From contig NZ_CP170633.1 of the NCBI RefSeq assembly GCF_042932805.1, positions 4,130,924-4,194,923 of the forward strand: a DNA stretch of 64,000 bases, in the 5' to 3' direction. Both the position numbers and the translations under genes were made by a program. How positions within the stretch are numbered: position 1 is the stretch's first letter; every line of letters starts with the position of its first letter. The notes below the pieces were generated by a model. It worked only from the letters and a program-made list of their open reading frames with translations. It was not told the origin of the DNA and searched no databases. The DNA comes from Ascidiaceihabitans sp029251465. Its GTDB lineage: Bacteria > Pseudomonadota > Alphaproteobacteria > Rhodobacterales > Rhodobacteraceae. This document shows positions 23,933 through 32,060 of this stretch, piece by piece.

Positions 23933-24238
23933 ATGGCTGCTAAGCTGAAGAAAGGCGACAAAGTCGTCATGCTGGCCGGTAAGGACAAAGGCAAAGAGGG
24001 CACGATTTCCTCTGTCAATCCTACCGCAGGCAAAGCCGTTGTTGACGGTCTGAACATCGCTATTCGTGCGACACGTCAGTCTCAAGAATCCCAAGGTGGC
24101 CGCATTCCAAAAGCCATGCCAATCGCGCTGAGCAACCTTGCTTTGATCGACGCAAACGGCAAGCCAACACGCGTTGGCTTTAAAATGGACGGCGACAAAA
24201 AAGTGCGTTTTGCCAAGACAACAGGAGACGTGATCTAA
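23933..24238 (+). CDS. rplX: 50S ribosomal protein L24
   Basis: The product is 101 residues, uL24, an assembly initiator with a KOW motif near the N-terminus (KGDKVVMLAGKDKGKEGTI). The stop shares one base with the rplE start (TAATG). Confidence 0.97.
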   Translation: MAAKLKKGDKVVMLAGKDKGKEGTISSVNPTAGKAVVDGLNIAIRATRQSQESQGGRIPKAMPIALSNLALIDANGKPTRVGFKMDGDKKVRFAKTTGDVI

Positions 24239-24801
24239 TGTTGGACGAAGCAAACTACACACCCCGTCTTAAGTCGATCTACGCGGACACAATTCGTCCG
24301 GCGATGAAAGAAGAGTTTGGCTACAAAAACGATATGATGATCCCTCGTTTGGATAAAATCGTATTGAACATTGGTTGTGGCGCTGCTGCGGTACGCGACT
24401 CCAAGAAAGCCAAATCCGCTCAGGGCGACCTGACATTGATTGCCGGCCAAAAAGCGCTGACAACCATTGCCAAGAAATCCATCGCGGGCTTCCGTGTACG
24501 TGAAGAAATGCCAATGGGTGCGAAAGTTACCCTGCGCGGCAATCGCATGTACGAATTCCTTGATCGTCTGACCACGATTGCAATGCCTCGTATCCGTGAC
24601 TTCCGCGGCGTATCTGGCAAATCTTTTGACGGTCGTGGCAACTATGCCATGGGCTTGAAAGAGCACCTCGTGTTCCCTGAAATCGATTTCGATAAAATCG
24701 ACGAAAACTGGGGAATGGACATCGTTATCGCAACGACGGCTAAAACCGACGACGAAGCAAAAGCACTGTTGAAAGCTTTCAACATGCCTTTCAATTCGTA
24801 A
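24238..24801 (+). CDS. rplE: 50S ribosomal protein L5
   Basis: The product is 187 residues, uL5, which binds 5S rRNA in the central protuberance. Conserved features are PRLDKIVLNIGCG and the C-terminal FPEIDFDKIDENWGMDIVI. The start ATG overlaps the rplX stop. Confidence 0.98.
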   Translation: MLDEANYTPRLKSIYADTIRPAMKEEFGYKNDMMIPRLDKIVLNIGCGAAAVRDSKKAKSAQGDLTLIAGQKALTTIAKKSIAGFRVREEMPMGAKVTLRGNRMYEFLDRLTTIAMPRIRDFRGVSGKSFDGRGNYAMGLKEHLVFPEIDFDKIDENWGMDIVIATTAKTDDEAKALLKAFNMPFNS

Positions 24802-24819
24802 GCGGAAGGGAATTTAGAT

Positions 24820-25125
24820 ATGGCTAAAAAATCCATGATCGCACGCGAAGTTAAGCGTGAGAAGCTGGTCAAACAGTACGCCGAACGTCGTGCTGAGTTG
24901 AAAGCAATCGTGAACAACCAAGAGCTGCCTATGGAAGAGCGTTTTCGCGCTACTCTGAAGCTGGCCAAGTTGCCACGTAACTCGTCCAAAGTTCGCTTGC
25001 ACAACCGTTGCCAGCTGACAGGTCGTCCACACGCTTACTACCGTAAGCTCAAAATTTCGCGGATCGCGTTGCGGGATCTCGGCTCTGCCGGTCAAATCCC
25101 CGGCATGGTCAAGTCGAGCTGGTAA
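24820..25125 (+). CDS. rpsN: 30S ribosomal protein S14 (zinc-independent long form)
   Basis: The product is 101 residues, uS14. It has a single cysteine and no CxxC pairs, so it is the long zinc-less form usual in proteobacteria. The C-terminal GRPHAYYRKLKISRIALRDL and GMVKSSW are conserved. Confidence 0.97.
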   Translation: MAKKSMIAREVKREKLVKQYAERRAELKAIVNNQELPMEERFRATLKLAKLPRNSSKVRLHNRCQLTGRPHAYYRKLKISRIALRDLGSAGQIPGMVKSSW

Positions 25126-25140
25126 GGAAGGGCATTAGAT

Positions 25141-25533
25141 ATGAACGATCCTATCGCAGATATGCTCACACGCATTCGTAACAGCCAACTGCGCGGCAAA
25201 TCCATCGTCGAGACACCAGCCTCAAAGCTGCGTGCCTGGGTTTTGGACGTACTCGCAGACGAAGGTTACATTCGCGGCTATGAAGCAACGACAGGCAAAG
25301 ACGGCCACCCGGCCATCGAAATCAGCCTGAAGTATTACGAGGGCGAACCTGTTATTCGCGAACTGAAGCGGGTCTCTAAACCCGGTCGTCGCGTTTACAT
25401 GGGCGTCAATGACATCCCAGTTGTCCGTCAGGGCTTGGGTGTGTCGATTGTCTCCACCCCTAAGGGTGTGATGTCGGACGCAAGCGCGCGCGCAGCCAAT
25501 GTTGGCGGCGAAGTGCTCTGCACCGTATTCTAA
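25141..25533 (+). CDS. rpsH: 30S ribosomal protein S8
   Basis: The product is 130 residues, uS8, a 16S rRNA binder that in E. coli also represses the spc operon at the L5 start. It starts MNDPIADMLTRIRNSQ and has the conserved C-terminal GLGVSIVSTPKGVMSDASAR. It is followed 10 bp later by rplF. Confidence 0.98.
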   Translation: MNDPIADMLTRIRNSQLRGKSIVETPASKLRAWVLDVLADEGYIRGYEATTGKDGHPAIEISLKYYEGEPVIRELKRVSKPGRRVYMGVNDIPVVRQGLGVSIVSTPKGVMSDASARAANVGGEVLCTVF

Positions 25534-25543
25534 GGAGCATTTG

Positions 25544-26077
25544 ATGTCTCGTATTGGTAAAAAACCAGTCGGTCTTCCTGCAGGCGTTTCCGCCTCCATG
25601 TCTGGCCAAACTATCGAAGTCAAAGGCCCAAAAGGCACACGTTCGTTCAAGGCAACGGATGACGTGACCATCACGGTCGAAGACGGCTCTGTATCTGTAA
25701 CACCACGCGGTAAATCCAAGCGCGCACTTCAGCAGTGGGGCATGAGCCGCACAATGATTGCAAACCTGGTCACCGGCGTCACCGATGGTTTCAAGAAAGA
25801 ACTTGAAATCCACGGTGTTGGTTATCGTGCAAACGTGCAGGGCAACACATTGAAACTGAACTTGGGCCTGTCCCATGACGTTGATTACGTCGCGCCTGAA
25901 GGCGTGACCGTAACGTCACCAAAACAGACCGAGATCATTGTGGAAGGCATCGACGACCAGCTAGTTGGTCAAGTTGCCGCGAACATTCGCGCTTGGCGGA
26001 AACCAGAGCCCTATAAAGGCAAAGGCATCCGTTACAAGGGCGAGTTCATCTTCCGCAAAGAAGGCAAGAAGAAGTAA
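25544..26077 (+). CDS. rplF: 50S ribosomal protein L6
   Basis: The product is 177 residues, uL6, at the base of the L7/L12 stalk near the sarcin-ricin loop. I use the ATG at 25544 (MSRIGKKPVGLPAGVSASM, with TAAGGAG before it). An earlier in-frame ATG lies inside rpsH and would add 15 unrelated residues. The C-terminal RKPEPYKGKGIRYKGE is conserved. Confidence 0.97.
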   Translation: MSRIGKKPVGLPAGVSASMSGQTIEVKGPKGTRSFKATDDVTITVEDGSVSVTPRGKSKRALQQWGMSRTMIANLVTGVTDGFKKELEIHGVGYRANVQGNTLKLNLGLSHDVDYVAPEGVTVTSPKQTEIIVEGIDDQLVGQVAANIRAWRKPEPYKGKGIRYKGEFIFRKEGKKK

Positions 26078-26088
26078 GGAACGCACAG

Positions 26089-26448
26089 ATGGCAAACAGC
26101 AAACGTACACTGTTCATCAAACGCCGCATGCGCGTTCGGAACAAACTTCGCCGCGTAAACGCAGGACGCTTGCGTCTTTCGGTTCATCGCTCCAACAAAA
26201 ACATCAGCGCGCAGATCATCGACGATGTGAACGGCGTGACGCTCGCGTCCGCTTCCACATTGGAAAAAGGTCTGGGTTCTGTTGGCAAAAACAACGTCGA
26301 AGCAGCGACCAAAGTGGGCGCGGCAATTGCCGAGCGTGCTAAGAAAGCTGGCGTTGAAGAAGCTTACTTTGATCGGGGCGGTTTCCTGTTCCACGGCAAA
26401 GTAAAAGCAGTTGCAGACGCGGCCCGCGAAGGCGGTCTGAAGATCTAA
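26089..26448 (+). CDS. rplR: 50S ribosomal protein L18
   Basis: The product is 119 residues, uL18, which binds 5S rRNA with L5. The sequence RLSVHRSNKNISAQIIDD and the C-terminal FDRGGFLFHGKVKAVADAAR are conserved. The 104-bp gap to rpsE is unusually long for this block and contains no gene. Confidence 0.97.
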   Translation: MANSKRTLFIKRRMRVRNKLRRVNAGRLRLSVHRSNKNISAQIIDDVNGVTLASASTLEKGLGSVGKNNVEAATKVGAAIAERAKKAGVEEAYFDRGGFLFHGKVKAVADAAREGGLKI

Positions 26449-26552
26449 AATCTTGAGGGCAGCGTTCGCGCTGCCCCGATGATCCGGGGGCATGTCGCCC
26501 ACCAGGATTGAAGCTATTTGGCGCAAGCCACCAATGAAAAAGGATGTTCTCA

Positions 26553-27134
26553 ATGGCAGAACGTGAAAACCGTCGCGGCCCACGCCGTGATCGTGACGAA
26601 ACACCGGAATTTTCCGACCGCCTGGTCGCGATTAACCGCGTATCGAAAACCGTAAAAGGTGGTAAGCGCTTTGGTTTCGCAGCTCTCGTAGTTGTTGGTG
26701 ACCAAAAAGGCCGCGTAGGCTTTGGCAAAGGTAAAGCGAAAGAGGTCCCAGAGGCCATCCGCAAAGCCACAGAGCAAGCCAAGCGTCAAATGATCCGCGT
26801 GCAATTGCGCGAAGGTCGGACACTGCACCACGACATGGAAGGCCGCCACGGCGCCGGTAAAGTTGTGATGCGCTCAGCACCAGAAGGTACCGGTATTATT
26901 GCTGGTGGTCCAATGCGTGCCGTTTTCGAAATGCTGGGTGTTAAGGACGTTGTGTCCAAATCCATCGGTTCGCAAAACCCGTACAACATGATCCGCGCCA
27001 CCATCGACGGCCTGCGCAAAGAGGCATCGCCTCGTTCCGTAGCCCAACGTCGTGGCAAAAAAGTAGCTGACATTCTGCCAAAGCGTGACGACGCGCCTGC
27101 GGCCGAAGCACCTGCTGAATCAGCAGACGCATAA
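26553..27134 (+). CDS. rpsE: 30S ribosomal protein S5
   Basis: The product is 193 residues, uS5, part of the mRNA entry helicase and of decoding accuracy. I use the ATG at 26553 (MAERENRRGPRRDRDETPE), with AAAAAGGA 8 bp upstream; the in-frame ATG at 26544 lies inside that site. Conserved features are VVVGDQKGRVGFGKGKAKE and SIGSQNPYNMIRATIDGL. An Ala/Glu-rich tail follows, as in rplC. Confidence 0.97.
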   Translation: MAERENRRGPRRDRDETPEFSDRLVAINRVSKTVKGGKRFGFAALVVVGDQKGRVGFGKGKAKEVPEAIRKATEQAKRQMIRVQLREGRTLHHDMEGRHGAGKVVMRSAPEGTGIIAGGPMRAVFEMLGVKDVVSKSIGSQNPYNMIRATIDGLRKEASPRSVAQRRGKKVADILPKRDDAPAAEAPAESADA

Positions 27135-27145
27135 GGACTGGCATC

Positions 27146-27334
27146 ATGGCTAAAACAATCGTCATCAAACAAGTAGGCTCCCCGATCCGCCGCCCTGCAA
27201 AACAGCGCGCAACTCTGATCGGCCTTGGCTTGAACAAAATGCACAAAACCCGCGAGCTGGAAGACACACCTTCCGTACGCGGCATGGTAAGCTCGATCTC
27301 TCACATGGTTGAGATCATCGAAGAAAAAGGCTGA
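27146..27334 (+). CDS. rpmD: 50S ribosomal protein L30
   Basis: The product is 62 residues, uL30, with the conserved QVGSPIRRPAKQRATLIGLG. Ends this segment of the spc block. A GTAAGGTG palindrome and a terminator follow, so rplO is separately transcribed. Confidence 0.97.
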   Translation: MAKTIVIKQVGSPIRRPAKQRATLIGLGLNKMHKTRELEDTPSVRGMVSSISHMVEIIEEKG

Positions 27335-27346
27335 AGTCAGCCACCC

Positions 27347-27368
27347 GTAAGGTGCATCTTGATGCACC
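27347..27368 (+). repeat. GTAAGGTG palindromic repeat, copy d
   Basis: GTAAGGTGCATC-TT-GATGCACC, a perfect 8-bp stem, 12 bp after the rpmD stop and just ahead of its terminator, the same position as copy a after tuf. Confidence 0.68.
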
Positions 27369-27381
27369 CCGCGATAATTAG

Positions 27382-27416
27382 AACGCCTCGCATGAAAATG
27401 CGGGGCGTTTTCTTTT
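27382..27416 (+). terminator. Intrinsic terminator of the rpmC-rpmD block
   Basis: AACGCCTCGCAT-GAAA-ATGCGGGGCGTT followed by TTCTTTT. Confidence 0.9.
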
Positions 27417-27449
27417 CCGGAGTTTTATCAGTCTTGAGGTAGAAACGAT

Positions 27450-27674
27450 TTAGTTCAAAGTGACGTAAACTAGATAAACATTTAGGAGGGTCGCAATTGT
27501 AACAATCGCCGTTAGCCAGACAATAAGGGTGTTCTGGCGGTTCGCTTTGCGAGCGCGAAGTTCATCGTAGATGAAGTTCACCCCAACCTGAACATTTATC
27601 TCCATACTTGAGAGCTTCTCAATCAAATCCTTCTCCGTCATTGATTTCAATTCAGTATACTTGGGCAGCATCAT
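27450..27674 (-). CDS. Small predicted membrane protein
   Basis: The product is 74 residues with a soluble helical N-terminal half (ELKSMTEKDLIEKLSSMEIN) and one C-terminal membrane helix (TLIVWLTAIVTIATLLNVYLV, about residues 49-69), so it is probably tail-anchored. Family unknown. It is antisense to the ribosomal genes, AT-leaning, and part of the rpmD-rplO insertion. Confidence 0.5.
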   Translation of the reverse strand: MMLPKYTELKSMTEKDLIEKLSSMEINVQVGVNFIYDELRARKANRQNTLIVWLTAIVTIATLLNVYLVYVTLN

Positions 27675-27774
27675 TGCAATTAATTCCTTTACAAAACGAT
27701 TTGGAATGTCGGTCGTGAAGCTGATCCAACACAGGCTACAAATGATGTAGTACTTTTTTGTCGGTTTTTAACCG

Positions 27775-27921
27775 CCCGTAGTCCCCGACTACGGGCCGCG
27801 TCCGACCCGCCCCATGGGCGGGCGCGTCTTCGCTGCACCCGAGGCTATCGCCTTCTTCGGCCTCATTTGATCCAGTGGATCAAATGCAAGACGGCCTACG
27901 ACCCCGTGTCGGACGCGGCCC
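27775..27921. repeat. Nested inverted-repeat element, about 150 bp
   Basis: A perfect 14-bp outer inverted repeat, GGGCCGCGTCCGAC (27793-27806) with GTCGGACGCGGCCC (27908-27921), encloses two perfect hairpins: CCCGCCC-CAT-GGGCGGG (27806-27822) and CATTTGATCC-AGT-GGATCAAATG (27864-27886). A fourth hairpin, CCCGTAGTC-CCC-GACTACGGG (27775-27795), overlaps the left edge. The direct repeat GTCTTCGCTGC occurs inside and at the right border. The right arm abuts the hydroxylase stop codon. It could fold as a multi-arm RNA or cruciform, or be a small non-coding mobile element. Confidence 0.7.
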
Positions 27922-28664
27922 TAGGTCTTCGCTGCGTCGATGATTTCGTCAGAGTGTAGCCCATACTTCCCCGCAAACTTTACCCTTGCTGCCACCAGCC
28001 GCGCGTCATCCGGCTCTAACCCCAGCGTCTTGATAAACTCGATCCGCTGCTTGGACCGCAAAGCGTCCCGATTAATTGCCGTCCCCATCATCCGGTCAAT
28101 CACATGCCCGCCGGGCGACACATGAAACCACCGATCGAAATCGCGAAAGTGATGTTGCGCGTGCAATCCTGCCACATGTCGTTCAATCCAAGTTTTGCGC
28201 ACGGGCAAGTGGGCCGTCATGTGGAACCACTCGTACCCCAGAAACGTGCCGACGCCGCCGACCATGACCAAGGCGGCGGCGATGGGCAGGGCGTGCATCG
28301 ACACCAGCGACGCGATCCCCCAGACCAACGCAAAGTTGATCACCAAGATCGGTAATGTCACCCACGCAGGTGCAAAGAACAGCGGGATGTTCGTTGGGAA
28401 ATCGTGATGGCCGTAGTGCGCTTGGTATAGGATATCGAATTTCCATTGTTCGCTTGGCGGGGGCAGATGAAAGATATGGCGATGCAGCGAATACTCGTTC
28501 AGCATTTGCAGTGGCACGCCCAACAGCGCGAACAACCAGACCCACCACGGTCCGCTAAAGGCGACGATCAACACGCCTGCGCATAAGGCAACCACCATCG
28601 GAGGGATGGAATTGTGTGACAGCATGATCCGCCAGCGTGGCAGGAATTGTTGATTTTTTGACAT
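27921..28664 (-). CDS. Fatty-acid-hydroxylase/sterol-desaturase-family protein
   Basis: The product is 247 residues, an integral membrane di-iron oxygenase. The histidine clusters are HRHIFH (61-66), HYGHH (83-87), EWFHMTAH (145-152) and HAQHH (168-172), which supply the iron ligands. Hydrophobic segments lie near residues 22-52 and 98-145. Enzymes of this type hydroxylate or desaturate lipids or carotenoids; the substrate cannot be read. No carotenoid or lipid pathway genes are adjacent, since it lies alone in the insertion between rpmD and rplO. Confidence 0.85.
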   Translation of the reverse strand: MSKNQQFLPRWRIMLSHNSIPPMVVALCAGVLIVAFSGPWWVWLFALLGVPLQMLNEYSLHRHIFHLPPPSEQWKFDILYQAHYGHHDFPTNIPLFFAPAWVTLPILVINFALVWGIASLVSMHALPIAAALVMVGGVGTFLGYEWFHMTAHLPVRKTWIERHVAGLHAQHHFRDFDRWFHVSPGGHVIDRMMGTAINRDALRSKQRIEFIKTLGLEPDDARLVAARVKFAGKYGLHSDEIIDAAKT

Positions 28665-28736
28665 AAGACCAGATCAACACAGGCTGCCCTGTGCACGCAA
28701 TAGATTCCCGTACGGCAGTTTCAAACCAACTGCCCC

Positions 28737-28765
28737 TTGATCCCTCCTTGCTCGGCGACTATACG
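28737..28765 (+). promoter_or_regulatory. Promoter of the rplO-secY-adk block
   Basis: -35 TTGATC (28737-28742), 17-bp spacer, -10 TATACG (28760-28765), then CGGCC. The leader of about 89 nt holds TTCACCT-CAC-AGGTGA. Confidence 0.72.
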
Positions 28766-28860
28766 CGGCCAGTGTTCACCTCACAGGTGACTCGAAAACC
28801 AAACATGCCGTGGTTGTCCCATTTGCTTCGAGGGGCATATCCGGCGATAGGAGAAGCAAA

Positions 28861-29337
28861 ATGTTTAAACTAAATGAACTACGCGACAACCCAGGTGCCA
28901 CCAAACCACGCAAGCGCGTTGGCCGTGGTCCAGGTTCCGGCACCGGTAAAATGGGTGGCCGTGGTATCAAAGGTCAAAAATCCCGTTCGGGTGTTGCGAT
29001 CAAAGGTTTTGAAGGCGGTCAAATGCCTTTGTACCAACGTCTGCCAAAGCGTGGCTTTAACAAGCCGAACCGCAAGGCATATGCCGTCATCAACTTGGGT
29101 CTGATCCAGAAGTTTGTTGACGCAGGCAAGATCGACGCGAAATCAGCCATCACCGAAGAAGCGCTGGTCGCATCTGGTGCGGTTCGTCGCATTTTGGACG
29201 GTATCCGCGTCCTGGCAAAAGGCGAAGTTACGTCCAAGCTGAACATCGAAGTACACGGCGCGTCCAAGTCTGCTGTTGAAGCAGTCGAGAAAGCTGGCGG
29301 GAAATTGACCCTGACAGCCAAGGTTGCGGCCGAGTAA
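28861..29337 (+). CDS. rplO: 50S ribosomal protein L15
   Basis: The product is 158 residues, uL15, a late 50S assembly protein. I use the ATG at 28861 (MFKLNELRDNPGATKPRKRV) after AGGAGAAGCAAA; an in-frame ATG 51 bp upstream is in the leader. The Gly-rich GRGPGSGTGKMGGRGIKGQK region is conserved. Confidence 0.97.
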   Translation: MFKLNELRDNPGATKPRKRVGRGPGSGTGKMGGRGIKGQKSRSGVAIKGFEGGQMPLYQRLPKRGFNKPNRKAYAVINLGLIQKFVDAGKIDAKSAITEEALVASGAVRRILDGIRVLAKGEVTSKLNIEVHGASKSAVEAVEKAGGKLTLTAKVAAE

Positions 29338-29397
29338 CTGAGCCTTCGGACTTGTGAGGCGTGCGTTTGCCGCCTACATAGTCCTAAGAGTTTTCCA

Positions 29398-29435
29398 AAC
29401 GCCGCCCCCCGGAAAATCGGTGAGGGCGGCGTTTT
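29398..29435 (+). terminator. Terminator-like hairpin between rplO and secY
   Basis: AACGCCGCCC / GGGCGGCGTT followed by TTTTT, 22 bp before the secY start. It would reduce or stop read-through into secY. Alternatively secY has an unseen promoter, or this is an attenuator setting the rplO:secY ratio. Confidence 0.8.
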
Positions 29436-29456
29436 TGATATAGAAAGAGCCTTCCT

Positions 29457-30818
29457 ATGGTATCTGCCGTCGAAAATATGGCCGCCAACACGACTTGGGC
29501 GAGCCTTGGCAAAGCGACCGATCTGCGCAACCGCATCCTGTTTACGTTGGCGCTGCTGATCGTTTACCGCTTGGGCACGTTTATTCCTGTCCCCGGCATC
29601 GACGGCGCTGCATTGCGCGACTTTATGGAAAATGCGGGCCAAGGGATTGGCGGCATGGTGTCCATGTTTACCGGTGGCGCGCTGGGTCGCATGGGTATTT
29701 TTGCCCTCGGGATCATGCCCTACATTTCGGCCTCGATCATCGTTCAATTGATGACCTCGATGGTGCCCTCGCTTGAGCAACTCAAGAAAGAAGGGGCGCA
29801 AGGCCAAAAGAAAATTAACCAATACACCCGTTACGGGACGGTCGCGCTGGCCACGGTGCAGGCATACGGCCTTGCTGTGTCGCTGGAATCTGGCGACTTG
29901 GTCACCGAGGCTGGTTTCTACTTCCGCATGACCTGCCTGATTACGCTGGTTGGTGGGACGATGTTCCTGATGTGGCTGGGTGAACAGATCACTGCGCGCG
30001 GCATCGGTAACGGTATTTCCTTGATCATTTTCGTCGGCATTATTGCCGAAGTTCCTGCCGCTTTGGCGCAGTTCTTTGCCTCCGGCCGGTCCGGCAGCAT
30101 TAGCCCAGCGGTGATTGTCGGGGTGATCGTGATGGTGATCGCAACCATTGCATTCGTCGTCTTTATGGAAAGGGCCTTGCGCAAGCTGCATATCCAGTAT
30201 CCGCGCCGCCAGGTCGGCATGAAGGTTTATGACGGTGGGTCCTCGCACTTGCCGATCAAGGTGAACCCAGCCGGCGTTATCCCCGCGATCTTTGCATCGT
30301 CCTTGTTGTTGCTGCCTGTGACAATCAGCACGTTCTCTGGCGGGTCTACCAGCCCTGTGATGTCGTGGTTGCTCGCGAACTTTGGTCCCGGTCAGCCGTT
30401 GTACCTGTTGTTCTTCATCGCGATGATCGTGTTCTTTGCGTACTTCTATACGTTCAACGTGTCGTTCAAACCGGACGAAGTTGCGGACAACCTGAAAAAC
30501 CAGAACGGTTTTGTTCCAGGGATCCGTCCGGGCAAAAAGACCGCTGAATATCTGGAATACGTTGTGAACCGCGTTTTGGTTCTGGGGTCCATGTACCTTG
30601 CTGCGGTGTGCGTTCTGCCAGAAATTCTACGCGGTCAGTTCGCGATTCCGTTTTACTTTGGTGGCACGTCGGTTTTGATCGTTGTTTCGGTGACGATGGA
30701 CACTATCCAACAAGTGCAAAGCCATTTGCTTGCTCAGCAGTACGAAGGTCTGATTGAAAAATCGAACCTGCGTGGCAAGGGTAAAACACGCAAGAAACGG
30801 AGCCCGGCTCGTAAATGA
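29457..30818 (+). CDS. secY: Protein translocase subunit SecY
   Basis: The product is 453 residues with ten membrane helices, the channel of the Sec translocon. Conserved features are RLGTFIPVPGIDG near residue 40, the plug-region sequence, and the cytoplasmic loop around GFVPGIRPGKKTAEYL, which contacts SecA and ribosomes. The C-terminus is strongly basic (KSNLRGKGKTRKKRSPARK). The stop overlaps the adk start as ATGA. Confidence 0.97.
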   Translation: MVSAVENMAANTTWASLGKATDLRNRILFTLALLIVYRLGTFIPVPGIDGAALRDFMENAGQGIGGMVSMFTGGALGRMGIFALGIMPYISASIIVQLMTSMVPSLEQLKKEGAQGQKKINQYTRYGTVALATVQAYGLAVSLESGDLVTEAGFYFRMTCLITLVGGTMFLMWLGEQITARGIGNGISLIIFVGIIAEVPAALAQFFASGRSGSISPAVIVGVIVMVIATIAFVVFMERALRKLHIQYPRRQVGMKVYDGGSSHLPIKVNPAGVIPAIFASSLLLLPVTISTFSGGSTSPVMSWLLANFGPGQPLYLLFFIAMIVFFAYFYTFNVSFKPDEVADNLKNQNGFVPGIRPGKKTAEYLEYVVNRVLVLGSMYLAAVCVLPEILRGQFAIPFYFGGTSVLIVVSVTMDTIQQVQSHLLAQQYEGLIEKSNLRGKGKTRKKRSPARK

Positions 30819-31459
30819 ACATTATCCTTCTCGGGCCACCAGGCGCTGGCAAAGGGACGCAAGCGCGTCATTTGGTTGAAACACGTGGCATGGTGCAACT
30901 GAGCACCGGCGACATGTTACGCGCTGCCAAAGACAGTGGCACCGAGATGGGCAAGGTTGTTGCCGACGTGATGGCACGGGGTGCATTGGTCACGGACGAG
31001 ATCGTGATCGGCCTGATCCGTGAACAGCTGAACACGGTCAAAGCAGCGGGTTTCATCTTTGACGGTTTCCCGCGGACGCTGGCACAGGCGGATGCGCTGA
31101 CGGAATTGCTGTCAGCTGAGGGCGAAAGCCTTGATGCGGTGATCGAGATGGAAGTCGATGACGAGGCGCTTGTTGCCCGCATCACTGCCCGCTCAACATG
31201 CGGTGCCTGTGGTGAGGTCTACAACGACAACACCAAGCCAGAGCCGGCAGACGGCAAATGTTCCAACTGTGGTGCGGTTAACAAATTCACCCGCCGTGCA
31301 GATGACAACGAGGAAAGCCTGAAAACGCGCCTCATGGAATATTACAAAAAGACGTCTCCACTGATCGGCTATTACTACGCCAAAGAGATGTTGAACCGGA
31401 TTGACGGTTTGGGTGACATCGAAACCGTGCAGCGCGATATCGCAAAGGTCATGGATTGA
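30815..31459 (+). CDS. adk: Adenylate kinase, zinc-type long form
   Basis: The product is 214 residues. It converts ATP + AMP to 2 ADP. P-loop GPPGAGKGT lies at residues 7-15, and FDGFPRTLAQ in the AMP-binding region. The LID domain carries a four-cysteine zinc site: Cys129, 132, 149 and 152. It is coupled to secY by ATGA, the usual arrangement, and its own stop overlaps a following small secreted-protein gene. Confidence 0.97.
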   Translation: MNIILLGPPGAGKGTQARHLVETRGMVQLSTGDMLRAAKDSGTEMGKVVADVMARGALVTDEIVIGLIREQLNTVKAAGFIFDGFPRTLAQADALTELLSAEGESLDAVIEMEVDDEALVARITARSTCGACGEVYNDNTKPEPADGKCSNCGAVNKFTRRADDNEESLKTRLMEYYKKTSPLIGYYYAKEMLNRIDGLGDIETVQRDIAKVMD

Positions 31460-31827
31460 AGCGGGCTCGGATTGCAGCCTTTCTTGCCATCTGCGGTCCT
31501 TTTGCGACGTATGCAGACGGTCAGGCCGGCGATTACTTTGTAACAAACATCGAACAATGCGCGCTTGATTCTGCGGGACTGCCACTTGTCGACACTTTGG
31601 TGCTGCGCGCCCAAAGCATTTCAGGTCATGGTGTCAATTGTGATTGGGCCGAGGCATTGGATTTTGATGCCTTGGTGGGGCAAACTGTTATTGCCAAGAC
31701 GACCTGCGGCAATGGCGAGAAAAGCTGGACAGACGAGTACAGTTTTTCGGTTCCCGTTCTTGGGGCCGTTGCGACCAAACCCGTGCGTGTGCAGGGTTTG
31801 CCCACATTATTTTACCGGTGCGAGTGA
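31456..31827 (+). CDS. Small secreted protein coupled to adk
   Basis: The product is 123 residues with a TTG start embedded in the adk stop (TTGA, 4-bp overlap), which implies translation by ribosomes finishing adk. The N-terminus MKRARIAAFLAICGPFATYA is a signal peptide, cleaved near residue 20. The mature domain has four cysteines, which could form two disulfides. Family unknown. An exported protein of unknown role hitching on secY-adk is notable. Confidence 0.65.
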   Translation: MKRARIAAFLAICGPFATYADGQAGDYFVTNIEQCALDSAGLPLVDTLVLRAQSISGHGVNCDWAEALDFDALVGQTVIAKTTCGNGEKSWTDEYSFSVPVLGAVATKPVRVQGLPTLFYRCE

Positions 31828-32060
31828 ATCTTTGGCTCTGACCGATTGGATTCACAATCTACGGGCTTTTCGCAGTTGACGCTTGGGCCAAAAGCCCATA
31901 ACCAGCCGTATCTCTTATGAGAATCAAATATGTTTCAAAGGTCGCTCCTGCGAAACACGATCACCTGATCAGCTGCGGCCCGAATGCTTAATTGCCTCGG
32001 GCTTACGTTGTGAAAAAAGGGCCTGGAATGACGGGCTCGCAACGAAAAGGAATTCCACAC

